Below are positions 1-10,024 of a stretch of DNA of 64,000 nt, one piece after another (within the stretch, counting starts at the first letter, position 1; each line of letters opens with the position of its first letter). This DNA comes from Prunus persica (lineage: Eukaryota; Streptophyta; Magnoliopsida; Rosales; Rosaceae), in NCBI RefSeq assembly GCF_000346465.2, contig NC_034010.1:13674482-13738481 (forward strand), in the 5' to 3' direction. The translations under genes and the position numbers were made by a program. Below the pieces are notes generated by a model. The model worked only from the letters and a program-made list of their open reading frames with translations. It ran no database searches and had not been told where the DNA came from.

Positions 1-254
1 CAAAAATAAAAGGATGCTTATGAGACAGAGTAAAGGATTTTGTTAATGTGGCTCCAACTTCAAAATATTTAGAAAGCATAGAAAATAGATACAAATAAAT
101 GAGTCATAAATACTTGTGATAATGGTTGAGTAGCGACTGTTGGTTTATGATGGATGGACAATATTTATGGAGCCGCTTCTAAACGGTGTCCTTTGAGTAT
201 GGGGGAACTCAGGTTTTAGGAGTATGTATCTTTCTGTGGGTTTTATACTAAATT

Positions 255-700
255 TGGTTTCCTTAGGCTTAGGCCATGCCTAATGGTTGGTGCTCGAAAA
301 GAGATTGACAGTGTCCCATTTAGGGTATCTCCAATTATAGTCCCTAAATGGGACTCTGAAAATGGTGGATAGAGTCTCATTTAGAGCTTCAATGGAATAT
401 TCGAGCTTTAAAGGTATCTTTTCCGCAATGAGGGGCTCTATATGTATATATTTTTTAAATTAGGTAATTTGGTTTATGTGATAATTTTTGTTGTTGTTAA
501 CTCATTTTGTTTTAATGTATGATTATGTATGTTAGTGTTTTTTAATGAACATTTCTACCCGAAAGAATCAAAATTTGAACAAAATTTCAAAAATAATATT
601 TTATTTCATGTACTTTGAAAGAAAAAACAAATAAATATAAAGTCCTAATATTAAAAGAAATTCTAAATTCTAAATTAATAAGATTAAACCTATGTCATTC
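255..700. repeat. AT-rich dispersed repeat, copy A
   Basis: First of three related AT-rich blocks in the first 3.5 kb. Shared landmarks are a phrase like GGTGGATAGAGYCYCATTTAG, then a GGCTCTATA box, a TTGTTGTTGTTAACT box, and a GCATTTCTACC-like tail. No coding sequence is visible. It looks like non-autonomous transposon debris; the family is not recognised. Bases 1-254 hold nothing I can identify. Confidence 0.5.
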
Positions 701-834
701 TAGAAATTGAATTAGTAATTTTAAGGTCAATTAGAAAAATTACACCATAAACTCCTCCTGAATTAAACAAAAAAAATTTAACCATTTTAGTCTATCTAGT
801 TATTCAAGTCAAACCAACTTTTATATATATATAT

Positions 835-1233
835 ATACAGAGAGCTTCCATTGAGGGATCCCTCAAATAAGTATTTGAGGGACACTCATTGTAGGCCCCA
901 CTCTAGATTTTATTTCACTAATCCAAACCGTCTATTTTGTAGATACTCATTCAAAGATCATCTCTACAAAAAATCATTTGAATCCGATATCATTTGACCA
1001 CTCAATTAAGTTATTGAAATTTTAGCATTTTCTTGAAGCACCGTGTTCATTGATTTTGTAAGACACAATTGGATGTCGAAACGGTTTCCGATTTGTCTAA
1101 TTTTTTGTAAGGATGATCTATGAATGAAGACCTAAAAAATAGATAGTTTGGATCATTGAGAAAAAAATTGTAGGGTACCCTAAAGGGCGTCCCTCAAATA
1201 AAATTATTTGAGGGATCCCTCAATAGAAGGGGA

Positions 1234-1238
<5 letters not shown>
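835..1238. mobile_element. MITE with GAGGGATCCCTCAAATAA inverted termini
   Basis: About 400 bp bounded by imperfect terminal inverted repeats. The left end reads CTTCCATTGAGGGATCCCTC and the right end is its near-perfect reverse complement (GAGGGATCCCTCAATAGAAG). A second inner inverted box, TATTTGAGGGAC, follows on each side. It sits in a (TA)n tract, which hides the target duplication. There is no ORF, so it is non-autonomous. A rearranged relative lies at 38790-39620. The superfamily is not certain. Confidence 0.7.
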
Positions 1239-1270
<32 letters not shown>

Positions 1271-1753
1271 CGTTGGGTTTCCTGAAAAAATGCGAAATTC
1301 AGTTAAGATACAGTTTAAGGAAAGTTGTTTTACGAATGATAAATCTCACTTGCAGAGACTGGGAGTGGGAGCACGCCCTTGAAGCACCCTTGCTGGATTG
1401 GGCGAGTACGTGCTTGCAGATGCGCTGGGAGAGTTGGACCAAACCTGATGTGGCCGCTTCAGCTTTTATTGGCATGGGTCCACTCGGGCTGAAGGGGCTC
1501 TATCCAAGTTCGTAGATAAAGAGACAGCTCAGACGGAGCTTTACAACATAGGGCCCAAAATGCATGCCACCGGGGATGCCTTTTTGACATTGGGCTCCAT
1601 AAATAAATAAAATTTAAAAAAAGAAAAAAGAAAAAAAAGCCTCATAGTGGTTGAGCCCCATTTAGGGATTTAAGGCTACCCTTGATAATTGAGGTTTTAA
1701 ATATGGTGGATAGAGCCCCATTTAGAGCTCCGATGGAATATTACAAGCTCTAA

Positions 1754-2204
1754 GGCCCCGTTTGGTTCACGGAATGAATTTGAGGGAAAATCATTTTCTG
1801 TATCATTTCTCACGTTTGGTAATGCTGGAAAAGTAATTGGGAGATAGCACTTTATTTCTTTTCCCATGTTTGTTTTGAGTTGGAATAGAAAACAAAGTTT
1901 GTATAAATTTTCAATTATATCTATATTAAATTAAATAAAAAAAGAATGCATTTAATAATATATTGTAATTCTAAATTGTTAATGAAGACAAAATAATCAT
2001 GAAAAATATGTATTTAATGTTGGTTCATTTCCCCAAACTTCCCATGATGAGGGAAAACAAAACCCAAGTTGGGAGAATGGCTTCACTTTCCCCCCTACTT
2101 TCCTATATGCTAGGCAACGATTTCTCATGCCTAGGCTTACTAAACATGGGAAAGTAATTGATTTCCCATCCTCAAGTCTCCTTTCCCATGAACCAAACGG
2201 GGCC
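1754..2204. mobile_element. Tourist/PIF-Harbinger-like MITE with TAA target duplication
   Basis: A 451-bp element starting GGCCCCGTTTGGTTCACGG and ending CCATGAACCAAACGGGGCC, nearly perfect inverted termini of about 19 bp. It is flanked by TAA at 1751-1753 and TAA at 2205-2207. A 3-bp TWA target duplication with GGCCCCGTTTGG-type termini is characteristic of PIF/Harbinger (Tourist) MITEs. There is no coding capacity. Its interior carries further CCCAACTT/AAGTTGGG-like motifs. Confidence 0.88.
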
Positions 2205-2261
2205 TAAAAGTATATTTCTCACAATGGGGGACTCTATATCCGGGGCTCTATAAGTATTTTA

Positions 2262-2549
2262 TCTATATATATAAAGCAAAAGGCAGAGAATGGTGAAACA
2301 TTCAAAATACCAGAAAATGCCCTTGGTTAATGCAAACATTAAGAATTCAAATTATTAATTAAATGAGGATAATATGGTAAATTCATACTTTTTCATATTT
2401 AAAAAAATTAAAAGAAAAAGAAAAAGCTGATAATGTATCCTATTTTTATGGAACACAACTACCCATTATCTTTTTTAATTCTAAAATAAATTTACTAATT
2501 TTTTTTAAAAAACCTCTCGCAAGCGCGGAAGCGCGTGCAGAGAGGCTAG
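2262..2549 (+). mobile_element. Mini-Helitron, non-autonomous
   Basis: Starts TCTATATATATAAAGC and ends in CTAG, sitting precisely between A (2261) and T (2550) without target duplication, the Helitron insertion rule. A GC-rich segment (AAGCGCGGAAGCGCG) with hairpin potential lies about 12 bp before the CTAG end. Length is 288 bp and it is non-coding. A second copy in inverted orientation lies at 29276-29545, and the two share sequence along their whole length. Confidence 0.8.
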
Positions 2550-2867
2550 TTATTATTTATGTAATTTATTCTACACATTAATTTTTGTTGTTGTTAACTT
2601 ATTTTGCTTTAATGTATGTTTATGTCATATGAGTTTTTTACGAGCATTTCTACCAAAAAAAAAAATCAAAATTTGGAAACGATTAAAATGACAAAATTTG
2701 AAAGTAAACACAATAAAATATAAAGTCCTAATGTTTCAAATTTGTATTTAAAAGGAGCAAGCATATTTAAATCTAGAAACATAGAACAATTGAAGTGTGT
2801 CTATGAAAGAAAAAAAAATGAAAACAAAGATGAAAAAAAAAAGAAGAAGAATGAAACAGTAAACATA

Positions 2868-2890
2868 AGGGGGGGGGGGGGGGGGAGGGG
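2868..2890. repeat. G homopolymer tract
   Basis: A run of 17 G (2869-2885), one A, then four more G, within an otherwise A-rich stretch. It is G-quadruplex-prone and a likely sequencing or assembly weak point. Confidence 0.8.
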
Positions 2891-2984
2891 AGGAAAGAAC
2901 CGTTGCAACTGAAAAAGTAATTTTTTTTTCAATATGTAGGGCCCGCTGATTTTTCATGCTTTTGCAGGTTCAGTTTTTCAAAAT

Positions 2985-3470
2985 GCGGGACCTGCTAGGG
3001 CTCTAAGGCTCTATACAAGTTCACAGATTTAGGATTATCTCCAGTCAGTTTTATTATATAGAGCCCAAAAATTCTCCCACTAGGGATGCTATTTTGCACT
3101 TGGGCTCTATATTTATGAGCCTCAAGGAGGTAGAGCCCAATTTAAGGCCCCATTAGGGATGGCCTAATTGAGGATGACCTTAGAGCTCCGATGGAATATT
3201 TGGAACTCTAAAGGCATCTCTTCCATAATGGGAGGCCTTATATTCATAGTGGATTATATATTTTTTTTTTATGATGTAATTTGTTTTACATGCTATTTTT
3301 TTTTTTATAACTATTTTACTTTAAATGTTTGTTCATGTTATGTTAGTTTTATTTATTTTATTTTTTTGGCGAACATTTCAACCAAAAAATTCAAAATTTT
3401 GACAAGGTTTGGAAACCAACATTTTATTTCATAGATACAATACAACGACATGGTTAAATTAAAACAAGAT
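2985..3470. repeat. AT-rich dispersed repeat, copy C
   Basis: Third copy of the block seen at 255-700 and 1490-2720, with the boxes GGCTCTATATTTATGAGCC, TAGAGCCCAATTTAAGGCC and GAGCTCCGATGGAATATT. It ends in the same tail (GAACATTTCAACC). No gene is present. Confidence 0.5.
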
Positions 3471-3630
3471 GCACAATATTAATTTGGTGTCCTCCCAATG
3501 CTTTGATTATTTGTAATGCGGCCACATGCTCTATGTGATCCCAATTGACTGGCCCTATAATTGCTAATTTTACGTATGCTTGGAAGAGTTCAAATCCTTC
3601 ATTAAAGCCATCGGGAAGATAGACTTGCAT
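3454..3630 (-). pseudogene. 58-codon ORF, probable coding remnant
   Basis: A minus-strand open stretch starting at ATG 3630-3628 and ending TAA at 3456-3454. Its composition is protein-like (LPDGFNEGFELFQAYVKLA near the start, then INKALG-type residues further on). The peptide is not from a family I recognise. Its position inside transposon debris suggests a remnant of a transposon accessory protein. The remaining sequence to 4256 shows no further gene. Confidence 0.25.
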
Positions 3631-5904
3631 CCTTGAAATAAAACAAACTACAACATCTTTAAATAAAACAAACTACAACAATATTCTAGAAATAATCATT
3701 TTCTGGGGGTTGGGGATGATAGACTTCATCCTCGAAGTCTAGCGAATGAGAAGAACTCTACGCAATAATATCGACTTGTGTTTGCAGGCAATGGTCAAAT
3801 TTTTCAAAAAGTTTTAAAAATTGGTGAGCAAGTATATCAAAATGCACGAGTATGATATTGTTGAGTTGCAAGGCAAGTGAGGGACACAACAGTTGGGCTG
3901 TCAGCTTTTTCTCCATGCGGGCTCCATTGAGTTTCAGGGGCTTCAACCAAGCACACACATTTGGGTTTAGGTCTAGTTGGGCTCAACCTTTTTAAAGCCT
4001 TACAGCATTGAATCATTCCTCAATCAATTTCTCGCAAATTGAAACACTCACTAGATTAAACTTCAAAAGATGAAAGTTTGATTTGAAAGATATTCTCGGA
4101 ATGAATGATATCGATTTTGATCTCATTCATGATTATATTTAATTCAAGCTAGCTGTTTTGTTTATGTATCTTGTAGTATGACTCCAAAATCTTAGGAAAA
4201 AAGACGCATTTGGCATTTAAAATGTGCCACTCGTGTTAACTTATCACGCATGGAATTCTAGTGTAACACCCCGACTCCAAATTAAATGTTTATTTTAATC
4301 GATTTAAATAAAATTACGAATTTACCCTTGGGGGTAGGGGTAAATTGGTCACTTTCTTCTTCGGAAGGATTTTGGGACCACGAATGGTATTTCTAGGTAG
4401 ATGGTACTGAGACGAATTCGTAGACATGAGGTAGGCTTGAATCGGAGTTGTAACGGGAAAGTTACGGGCAAAATAGTATCAGTGGCAAAACTGTAAATAA
4501 TTCAAAAAGGGATAGAGTAAAAATCAGATTTTCACCTCAGTCTCTCTCTCTCCTGTCACGCGCTCGACACTCTCTCTCTCCTCAGTCTCTCTCTCTCCCC
4601 GACGTCCGCTCTCTCTCTCCTCAGTTCTCTCAGCTCCGGCCACGGCAGGACCCGAGACCGGTCCCGATCGACTCGCCTCGCCGCCTCGATCAAGACCTGC
4701 TCGTTTTCCCCGTCGAAAACTATGAAATCCGGCCTCGAGCTCGACGGTTTTGAACCGGAGCTTTCACGCCGTCGCGCCGCCGCCTCCGCCGCCCAAACCC
4801 GGTGAGTGAGGTATGGTTTCTCATCCATTTTTCGAGTTCTAGCTGATGGTGGTATAGGTTTGGATTGATTTGTTGGGTAGGAATTGATTTTGAAAACCTA
4901 GATTTTGGCCGAATTTCAAAATGAAATTCCGGCCAGTTGCCGCCCGAATTGGGCCTTCCCGTAGTTGAATGAAGTGATCCTGACCTCGAGTAGAAGCTAG
5001 GGTAGGAAGGGTGAGCTCGGGTGTGGAGTTTTTCCGTCGTCGGAATTACTCTACACACCCACGTGCTGCCGGCGCGTGTGGCGGCGCGTGGGCGAGGCTG
5101 GTGAGGCTGTAAATTAACCCGATAAGATCCTTAGGTTGTCACGAGCGCATAGGAATTCGCAGATCTCAATTCGGATGTCGTTTGACTATCGAACGGATTT
5201 TCGCATATTGTGCGTTATCCGGGTTCGATAGGTTCCGACCGTTAGATCTTTCCCGAATTAAAATATGTTGTTCTAGGTATTCCTAGGACCGTATGGGACT
5301 TCACGAATTCTGAATCGGAGCCCCGAATGTTCCGATTCAATAATGCAAAGTTTGCGGTAAGCGATAACCGTAAAATCGTGAACGATTCCTAAACCTGTAA
5401 TCGGACCTTAGGATACGTTCTGCAACGTGCACGTATGGGGAATTTGGGGATTTAAGCATTTAATTTGTGATTTCCGCTTTGACGTAATTTTATATTAATT
5501 ATCGGTTCGTATCTCGAAATAGGTGTTTCGACTGCACGTACGCAGCAAGCAGGACCCTCACGTGGTCAGGCAGCGAGGGAATACTTGTGAGTGGACTTTG
5601 TTTTCAATCATATGTATGGTTTTAATTGATGAAAGTTTTTGCATAATGTTTTAATGGCTTATGGATATATATATATATATATTATGTTCATGAGTTGAGT
5701 TTGATGGTCGTATAGCACTTGGCAATATATTGTGAGTTTGGCATTTTGGGTTTTTGAGAGTGCATTCTATATGGATTGTGGGAAAGTATATTTATATAAT
5801 CTCTATAGATGAGATACTTGGGTTGTTAGAGGGTGATGTGGAAGAATGTGATTTTGGAGAGAAGTTGTGTGATTACACTACGTAAGTACCTTCCCCAGTT
5901 ACTA

Positions 5905-6140
5905 GTCTCACTCGCGGCGTTGGATGTTCCGGCATGTGAGACACTTTCCATATGCGGCGTTGGATGTTCCGGCATGTGAGACACTTTCCATATGCGGCGT
6001 TGGATGTTCCGGCGTATGGAAAGACTCTGTATAATGTTTAGGGTCATCACCATGGCGTTGGATGTTCCGGTGTGTGATGACCCAGTCTGCGCGCGTAGGA
6101 CATAGTTTGGAAGCTACACATGGTGTTGGATGTTCCGGTG
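5905..6140 (+). repeat. Series of hairpins with one conserved loop sequence
   Basis: The 16-17-bp core GCGTTGGATGTTCCGG occurs four times exactly and once with one change (starts about 5915, 5955, 5995, 6054, 6122). The first copies are spaced by exactly 40 bp. Each core is enclosed by a different inverted repeat: GTCTCAC/GTGAGAC, CATATGC/GCATGTG, CTTTCCATATGC/GCGTATGGAAAG, GGGTCATCAC/GTGATGACCC and AAGCT/AGCTT. Stems differ while the loop stays constant. It lies in the variable part of the LTR, where the sister LTR has a 21-bp tandem repeat instead. Confidence 0.75.
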
Positions 6141-6959
6141 TGGGAGCTTTGGAGTTTCGTCCCCTGGTTGGACCGCTCATCCCTAGACGCAGGATACACT
6201 ACTACAAAAAGTGAAAAAGACGACCAGCAAACAACGACGGTCTAAGTGAAAACCGTCGTGGTTTATAAAAAGACGACGGTTCTAAAAACACCGTCGTGTA
6301 ATACAACCTTAGACAACTAAAAAATGGAGTTTCAAATGGCTGTTCAAAAACAACGACGTACATAATTAAACAACCGACGTCTATTTGAAACAGATTTCCG
6401 CAGTGTAAAATCAATGCCAACAAAGAACGGCAGAAGTTATGAATCGACCGACGTAGAAAGTAAAGACGACGATTTCAATAAAAACTGCCGTTTTTACTCA
6501 TAAAATAACACGACGAGGTTTTCGTATAAGACGCCGTATAATTACAAACAAATCCACGGCTTTAAAATACAAAATATCGCCGTATTAAATTAATTTACAA
6601 CGACGAAAAATATAAATATATCGACGTCATTCTCGTATAGTTCTACGACGTTATCTTTAAATCGTACAATAAAATTTAACGTCGTATTTATTCATTTTAT
6701 ACGTCGTACCTTTAATTTTAACGGTCGTCTTAATAAGAATTTTTGTTAACAATTTTTTTCTTTGATTTTCTTATCCTACGTCAGTAGATCTACTTAATGA
6801 CAAGAATTGAAATAACCACGACGGTTTATATAGAACACCGCCGACATAATCAGATTTGTCTGAGATCCCAAGGGTTACGAAATCTTACCAGATGGAACTC
6901 TGTTCCACATCATAATCTTAACAGATGACACAGATTTGCAAATATTGCGTCGTGTTAGT

Positions 6960-8480
6960 TTACAAATTCTAGAACATTAATTTCCCTCATTTTAAATTTC
7001 CTCGGGAAAGAAAAATCTATTTATCACGCTTTGGAATTGAAAACTAAAACTGAAAGAATACGGGAAAAAAAACTCTATTTATAATTTAAAATTAAAATCC
7101 ACGTCGGTTGTAGTACACTTAACGACGTTTAACAAAATAATCTACGTCGGTAATTATAAATCTACCGCCATCTTAACTTAATATAGACGACGAGAAAAGA
7201 CGACGGTAGAACAGAAAACCGCCGTTGTTTCAGTTTCTTTAACATATCTTTCTGCAGGACTTGTATAGTTCAAAGCATTGACAATGTCTTCATCATATCT
7301 CCCAGAAACTACTGATTCAATTGCTCATGCTTTAGAGGCCATCTGAAGCCATTTCTATTCTTTATCGCATTCTTGAAACCCATCTTCTTCTTCTGAAGCT
7401 CTACGGATAAAGGAAGAGGCTATCACAAATCCGACGGATCTTCTTAGGCAAGAAAATCAAGCAGAGGATCAGGCACATCTGATCTTCAGATTTCCCTGAG
7501 AAGCGAACTTTCCTTCGACAGCGAGTGGAGGCCAGGCTTGCATCTCTTTTGATGGAAAGCAAGGAGTATTCAGAAGCACTAAGTGTCCTATCAGGCTTGA
7601 TCAAGGAAGTGAGAAGGCTAGTTGACAAGCTTCTTCTTGTGGACATATATTTGATGCGAGTAAGCTCAATTTCTCTTTGAGAAAACATCCAAATTATTGT
7701 CTTTGAGACATGAGAGACTGAGAGAGGAAGAACTTGGAACCTTAAATGTAAACCGAAAATGAATGAAAGCGACAAATTTATAGAATAAATTTTTAAAACC
7801 AACGGCGGTCCTTACAAAAAAACCGCCGTTTAAATTGTAAAATCAACGTCGGTATGATCGACGTATATTACAGAAATCCACGTCGGTAAATTAATAAAAA
7901 CGACGTGTTAAATAATCTACCATGACGCGAGTTATTACTTATGTACTTTAATTTTTGAGTTTACTACGACGGTACCTACAAACTACTGTCGTATTTATTT
8001 ACTACGTCCGAAGTTAAATGTACCGTCGTATTTTGTAATTTATACGTCGTAGTTATATGTAACCGCCGTATTATTTTTTTGAAATGGTTTTATATGTAAG
8101 CAACTTTTCGTCTACTTGACTTACACATTTGTTGTTTTTATATTCTTATTTTATTTAAATCTGTCATCCAAAAAAGAAACTTTACATATTGCAGAATATT
8201 AATTTCCTTCGTTTTAAATTTCCTCCGGAAAAAAAACTCTATTTATAACGCACTGTAATTGAAAAATAAACTGAAAGGTCACGGGAAAAAATATTCTATT
8301 CATAATTTAAAAATTAAAATCCACGTCGGTTATATTAAACCTAACGACGTTAAATGAAATGATTCCACGTCGAACGAAAAATATTGCGTCGTGTTAGTTA
8401 AAAACGACGTAGTTAAATGTAACCGCCGTATTATTTTTTTGAAATGGTTTTATATGTAAGCAACTTTTCGACTTACACAT
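6960..8480. repeat. Internal direct repeats of the CACTA left arm
   Basis: The block TTTAAATTTCCTC...ACTCTATTTATAA...AAAATCCACGTCGG occurs at about 6985-7110 and again at about 8205-8335. A second block (AACCGCCGTATTATTTTTTT...GTAAGCAACTTTTCG) occurs at 8060-8110 and 8420-8470. Segmental duplication has lengthened the left arm around the captured gene pieces. Confidence 0.65.
7284..7685 (+). pseudogene. Captured fragment of 26S proteasome lid subunit RPN6 (PSMD11)
   Basis: The frame from ATG 7284 reads MSSSYLPETTDSIAHALEA, matching the known N terminus of plant RPN6 (26S proteasome non-ATPase regulatory subunit 11). After small frame changes it continues with ISILYRIL and SSSSEALRIKEEAIT. 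A second block (about 7497-7680) gives EKRTFLRQRVEARLASLLME, then KEVRRL and DKLLLVDI, the conserved segment near residues 130-185 of that family. The middle is deleted and the frame is broken, so it is not functional as a protein. It lies inside the CACTA element as a transduplicated host gene piece. The minus-strand ORF at 7401-7802 is its shadow. Confidence 0.85.
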
Positions 8481-8655
8481 GCACTGTTTCCAAACCCGAT
8501 TAAAAATTTCAATCTCCCAGAGAAACCTTTTCGTCTTTTTTCCTTGTCAGAGCATTGTCAGAGTTTCTCATCGTCTTCCTCTCGTCTTCTTCGTCGTCTC
8601 TGAACTTAAACATCGATCATCTTCCTCTTGCTTTCATTGCACGCAAAAGGTAAGC
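8465..8655 (+). other. Possible captured 5' leader exon with splice donor
   Basis: This stretch lacks the CGACGG repeats that fill the surrounding sequence. It is CT-rich (TCTTCCTCTCGTCTTCTTCG-like) and ends CAAAAG followed by GTAAGC, a good plant 5' splice donor. It resembles the 5' untranslated exon of a plant gene. It could be the promoter-proximal part of the captured B3 gene downstream, or the element's own transcript start. The ORF here has no domain. Confidence 0.35.
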
Positions 8656-9211
8656 TTTCATTTTCACTATTTTGGTTACTGTTTTGCATGCTCATACGTT
8701 TTTTGTTTGAAAAATCTTTTTACCTTTTTTCTGGCCAAAATCATTTTACTTCTTTCCAAGTTTGATAAAATATACAGACAAAGAGGGAAAGTTTCCAACT
8801 TTGAAGACAACTACCTCAACTAAATAAGACGACGGTAGACCACGACGGTTCGTCAGTTGTTCTAGCGTCGTCTGAAAATTGACAAAGTTGTTTTTAAAAT
8901 AATAGTCTTTTTTTATATGCTTGTTTAATTGCAGGTTTGATTTCTCTGAACAATGATTTTTGTTTTTCCCTTATTTGATAAAATATAAAGAAAAAGAAAC
9001 TAGGGTTGGTATCTAATATAGACGACAAAATATCTTATTGTTTTACGTCGTGTGAATGTTAATACCACGACGGTGTATTACTATTGACGTCGTATGGACA
9101 TAAATACCACGACGTTATATAAATAATAGTTTACCACGACGGTGTATTACTTCTTTCCAAGTCTGGGCCTTCCTTTGCTCAAACCAACATTGTAAAACTT
9201 ATCAATTCAGG

Positions 9212-9453
9212 CGTGGTTGGATGGACGTTGTGCGTGACAATCATTTGGAAGTTGGTGATCTGTGTCTTTTTGTGTTGATTTCCAGCAAAAGTACACCTTT
9301 ATTTGATCTTGTCATTTTCCGCTCTGGAGAAGGTGCAAAGTGCACCAATGATGGGGAGTAAATAGTACCTACGAAGGAAGAAACTGATAATGAAGATGGA
9401 GATTCGAGTGATGATTCTAGTAACGATTCGAGTTATATTAGGTTGTTTTGTTA
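9212..9453 (+). pseudogene. Captured B3-domain (REM-like) exon
   Basis: Directly after a splice-acceptor-like ATCAATTCAG the frame reads RGWMDVVRDNHLEVGDLCLF, then ISSKSTPLFDLVIFRSGEG. This is the C-terminal half of a plant B3 DNA-binding domain (GW..F...N.L..GD.C.F.L, then F.V.IFR). A TAA at 9359-9361 interrupts it, but the same frame continues with an acidic, serine-rich tail (DNEDGDSSDDSSNDSS) to a stop at 9451-9453. Repeat-free sequence to about 9725 could be its 3' UTR. It is a host-gene piece carried by the CACTA element; the N-terminal half of the domain is absent. Confidence 0.75.
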
Positions 9454-10024
9454 AAGGGTTTTATGTGTATGCTTTGCGATCTGTTAATAATGTGCTTATA
9501 GGTATGGGTTCATGGATTTTCTGTTTAATGGGTTCATGGATTACATTATCTGTTATGTTGAATTGGGAATGGATTTAATTTTGTCGTATCTTTTAATCAC
9601 CCTATGTTATGTTGAATTGGGAATGGATTTATTGTTTTCATGCTTGGTTTCATGTATATGTTGGTTTCTTGCTTGGTTTCATATATATGTTGTGTTCTTA
9701 ATGGGTTTTGTGTTCTTGAAAATAAACTGAGACACGATGAATTTTAAGGCGTACGACGACGATTACACGATGGTTTTTTTAAACTACCGTCGTTGTATTA
9801 CTTATACACGACGGTTTTTTCATAAACCGTCGTTTGTATTACTTATAATAGACGACGTCTGTTGAAAATCCGTCGTCTATATATGCCAAATACGTCTGTT
9901 TTTGTTTAAAACCCGTCGTCTCTGTTGTGTATTACTTGCGATTAGATCATTGTATAATCTGCTATAGTGATGGTCATTGCCTGTATTTTCACTTTATTAT
10001 AGATAATAGGTTATAGTGTCGGAG

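Larger units (their letters stand above)
1490..2720. repeat. AT-rich dispersed repeat, copy B, split by two insertions
   Basis: Same repeat as copies A and C: GGCTCTATCCAAGTTC, then GGTGGATAGAGCCCCATTTAG and a late TTGTTGTTGTTAACTTATTTTG box. A Tourist-like MITE (1754-2204) and a mini-Helitron (2262-2549) interrupt it. Continuity across both insertions is supported by copies A and C, which lack them. The short ORF at 1273-1515 just upstream has no recognisable domain and is not called as a gene. Confidence 0.55.

Noticed and set aside
1273..1515. 80-aa ORF as a gene
   Set aside because: Starts within repeat sequence, no recognisable domain, and overlaps the start of dispersed repeat copy B.
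4556..5058. Arginine/serine-rich minus-strand ORFs as genes
   Set aside because: They lie in the CT-rich leader-like part of an LTR that recurs at 57.3-57.8 kb with different frames.
6197..9920. CRISPR-like or satellite array from the many CGACGG repeats
   Set aside because: Spacing is irregular, both orientations are mixed, and the element is a eukaryotic CACTA transposon with expected subterminal repeats.
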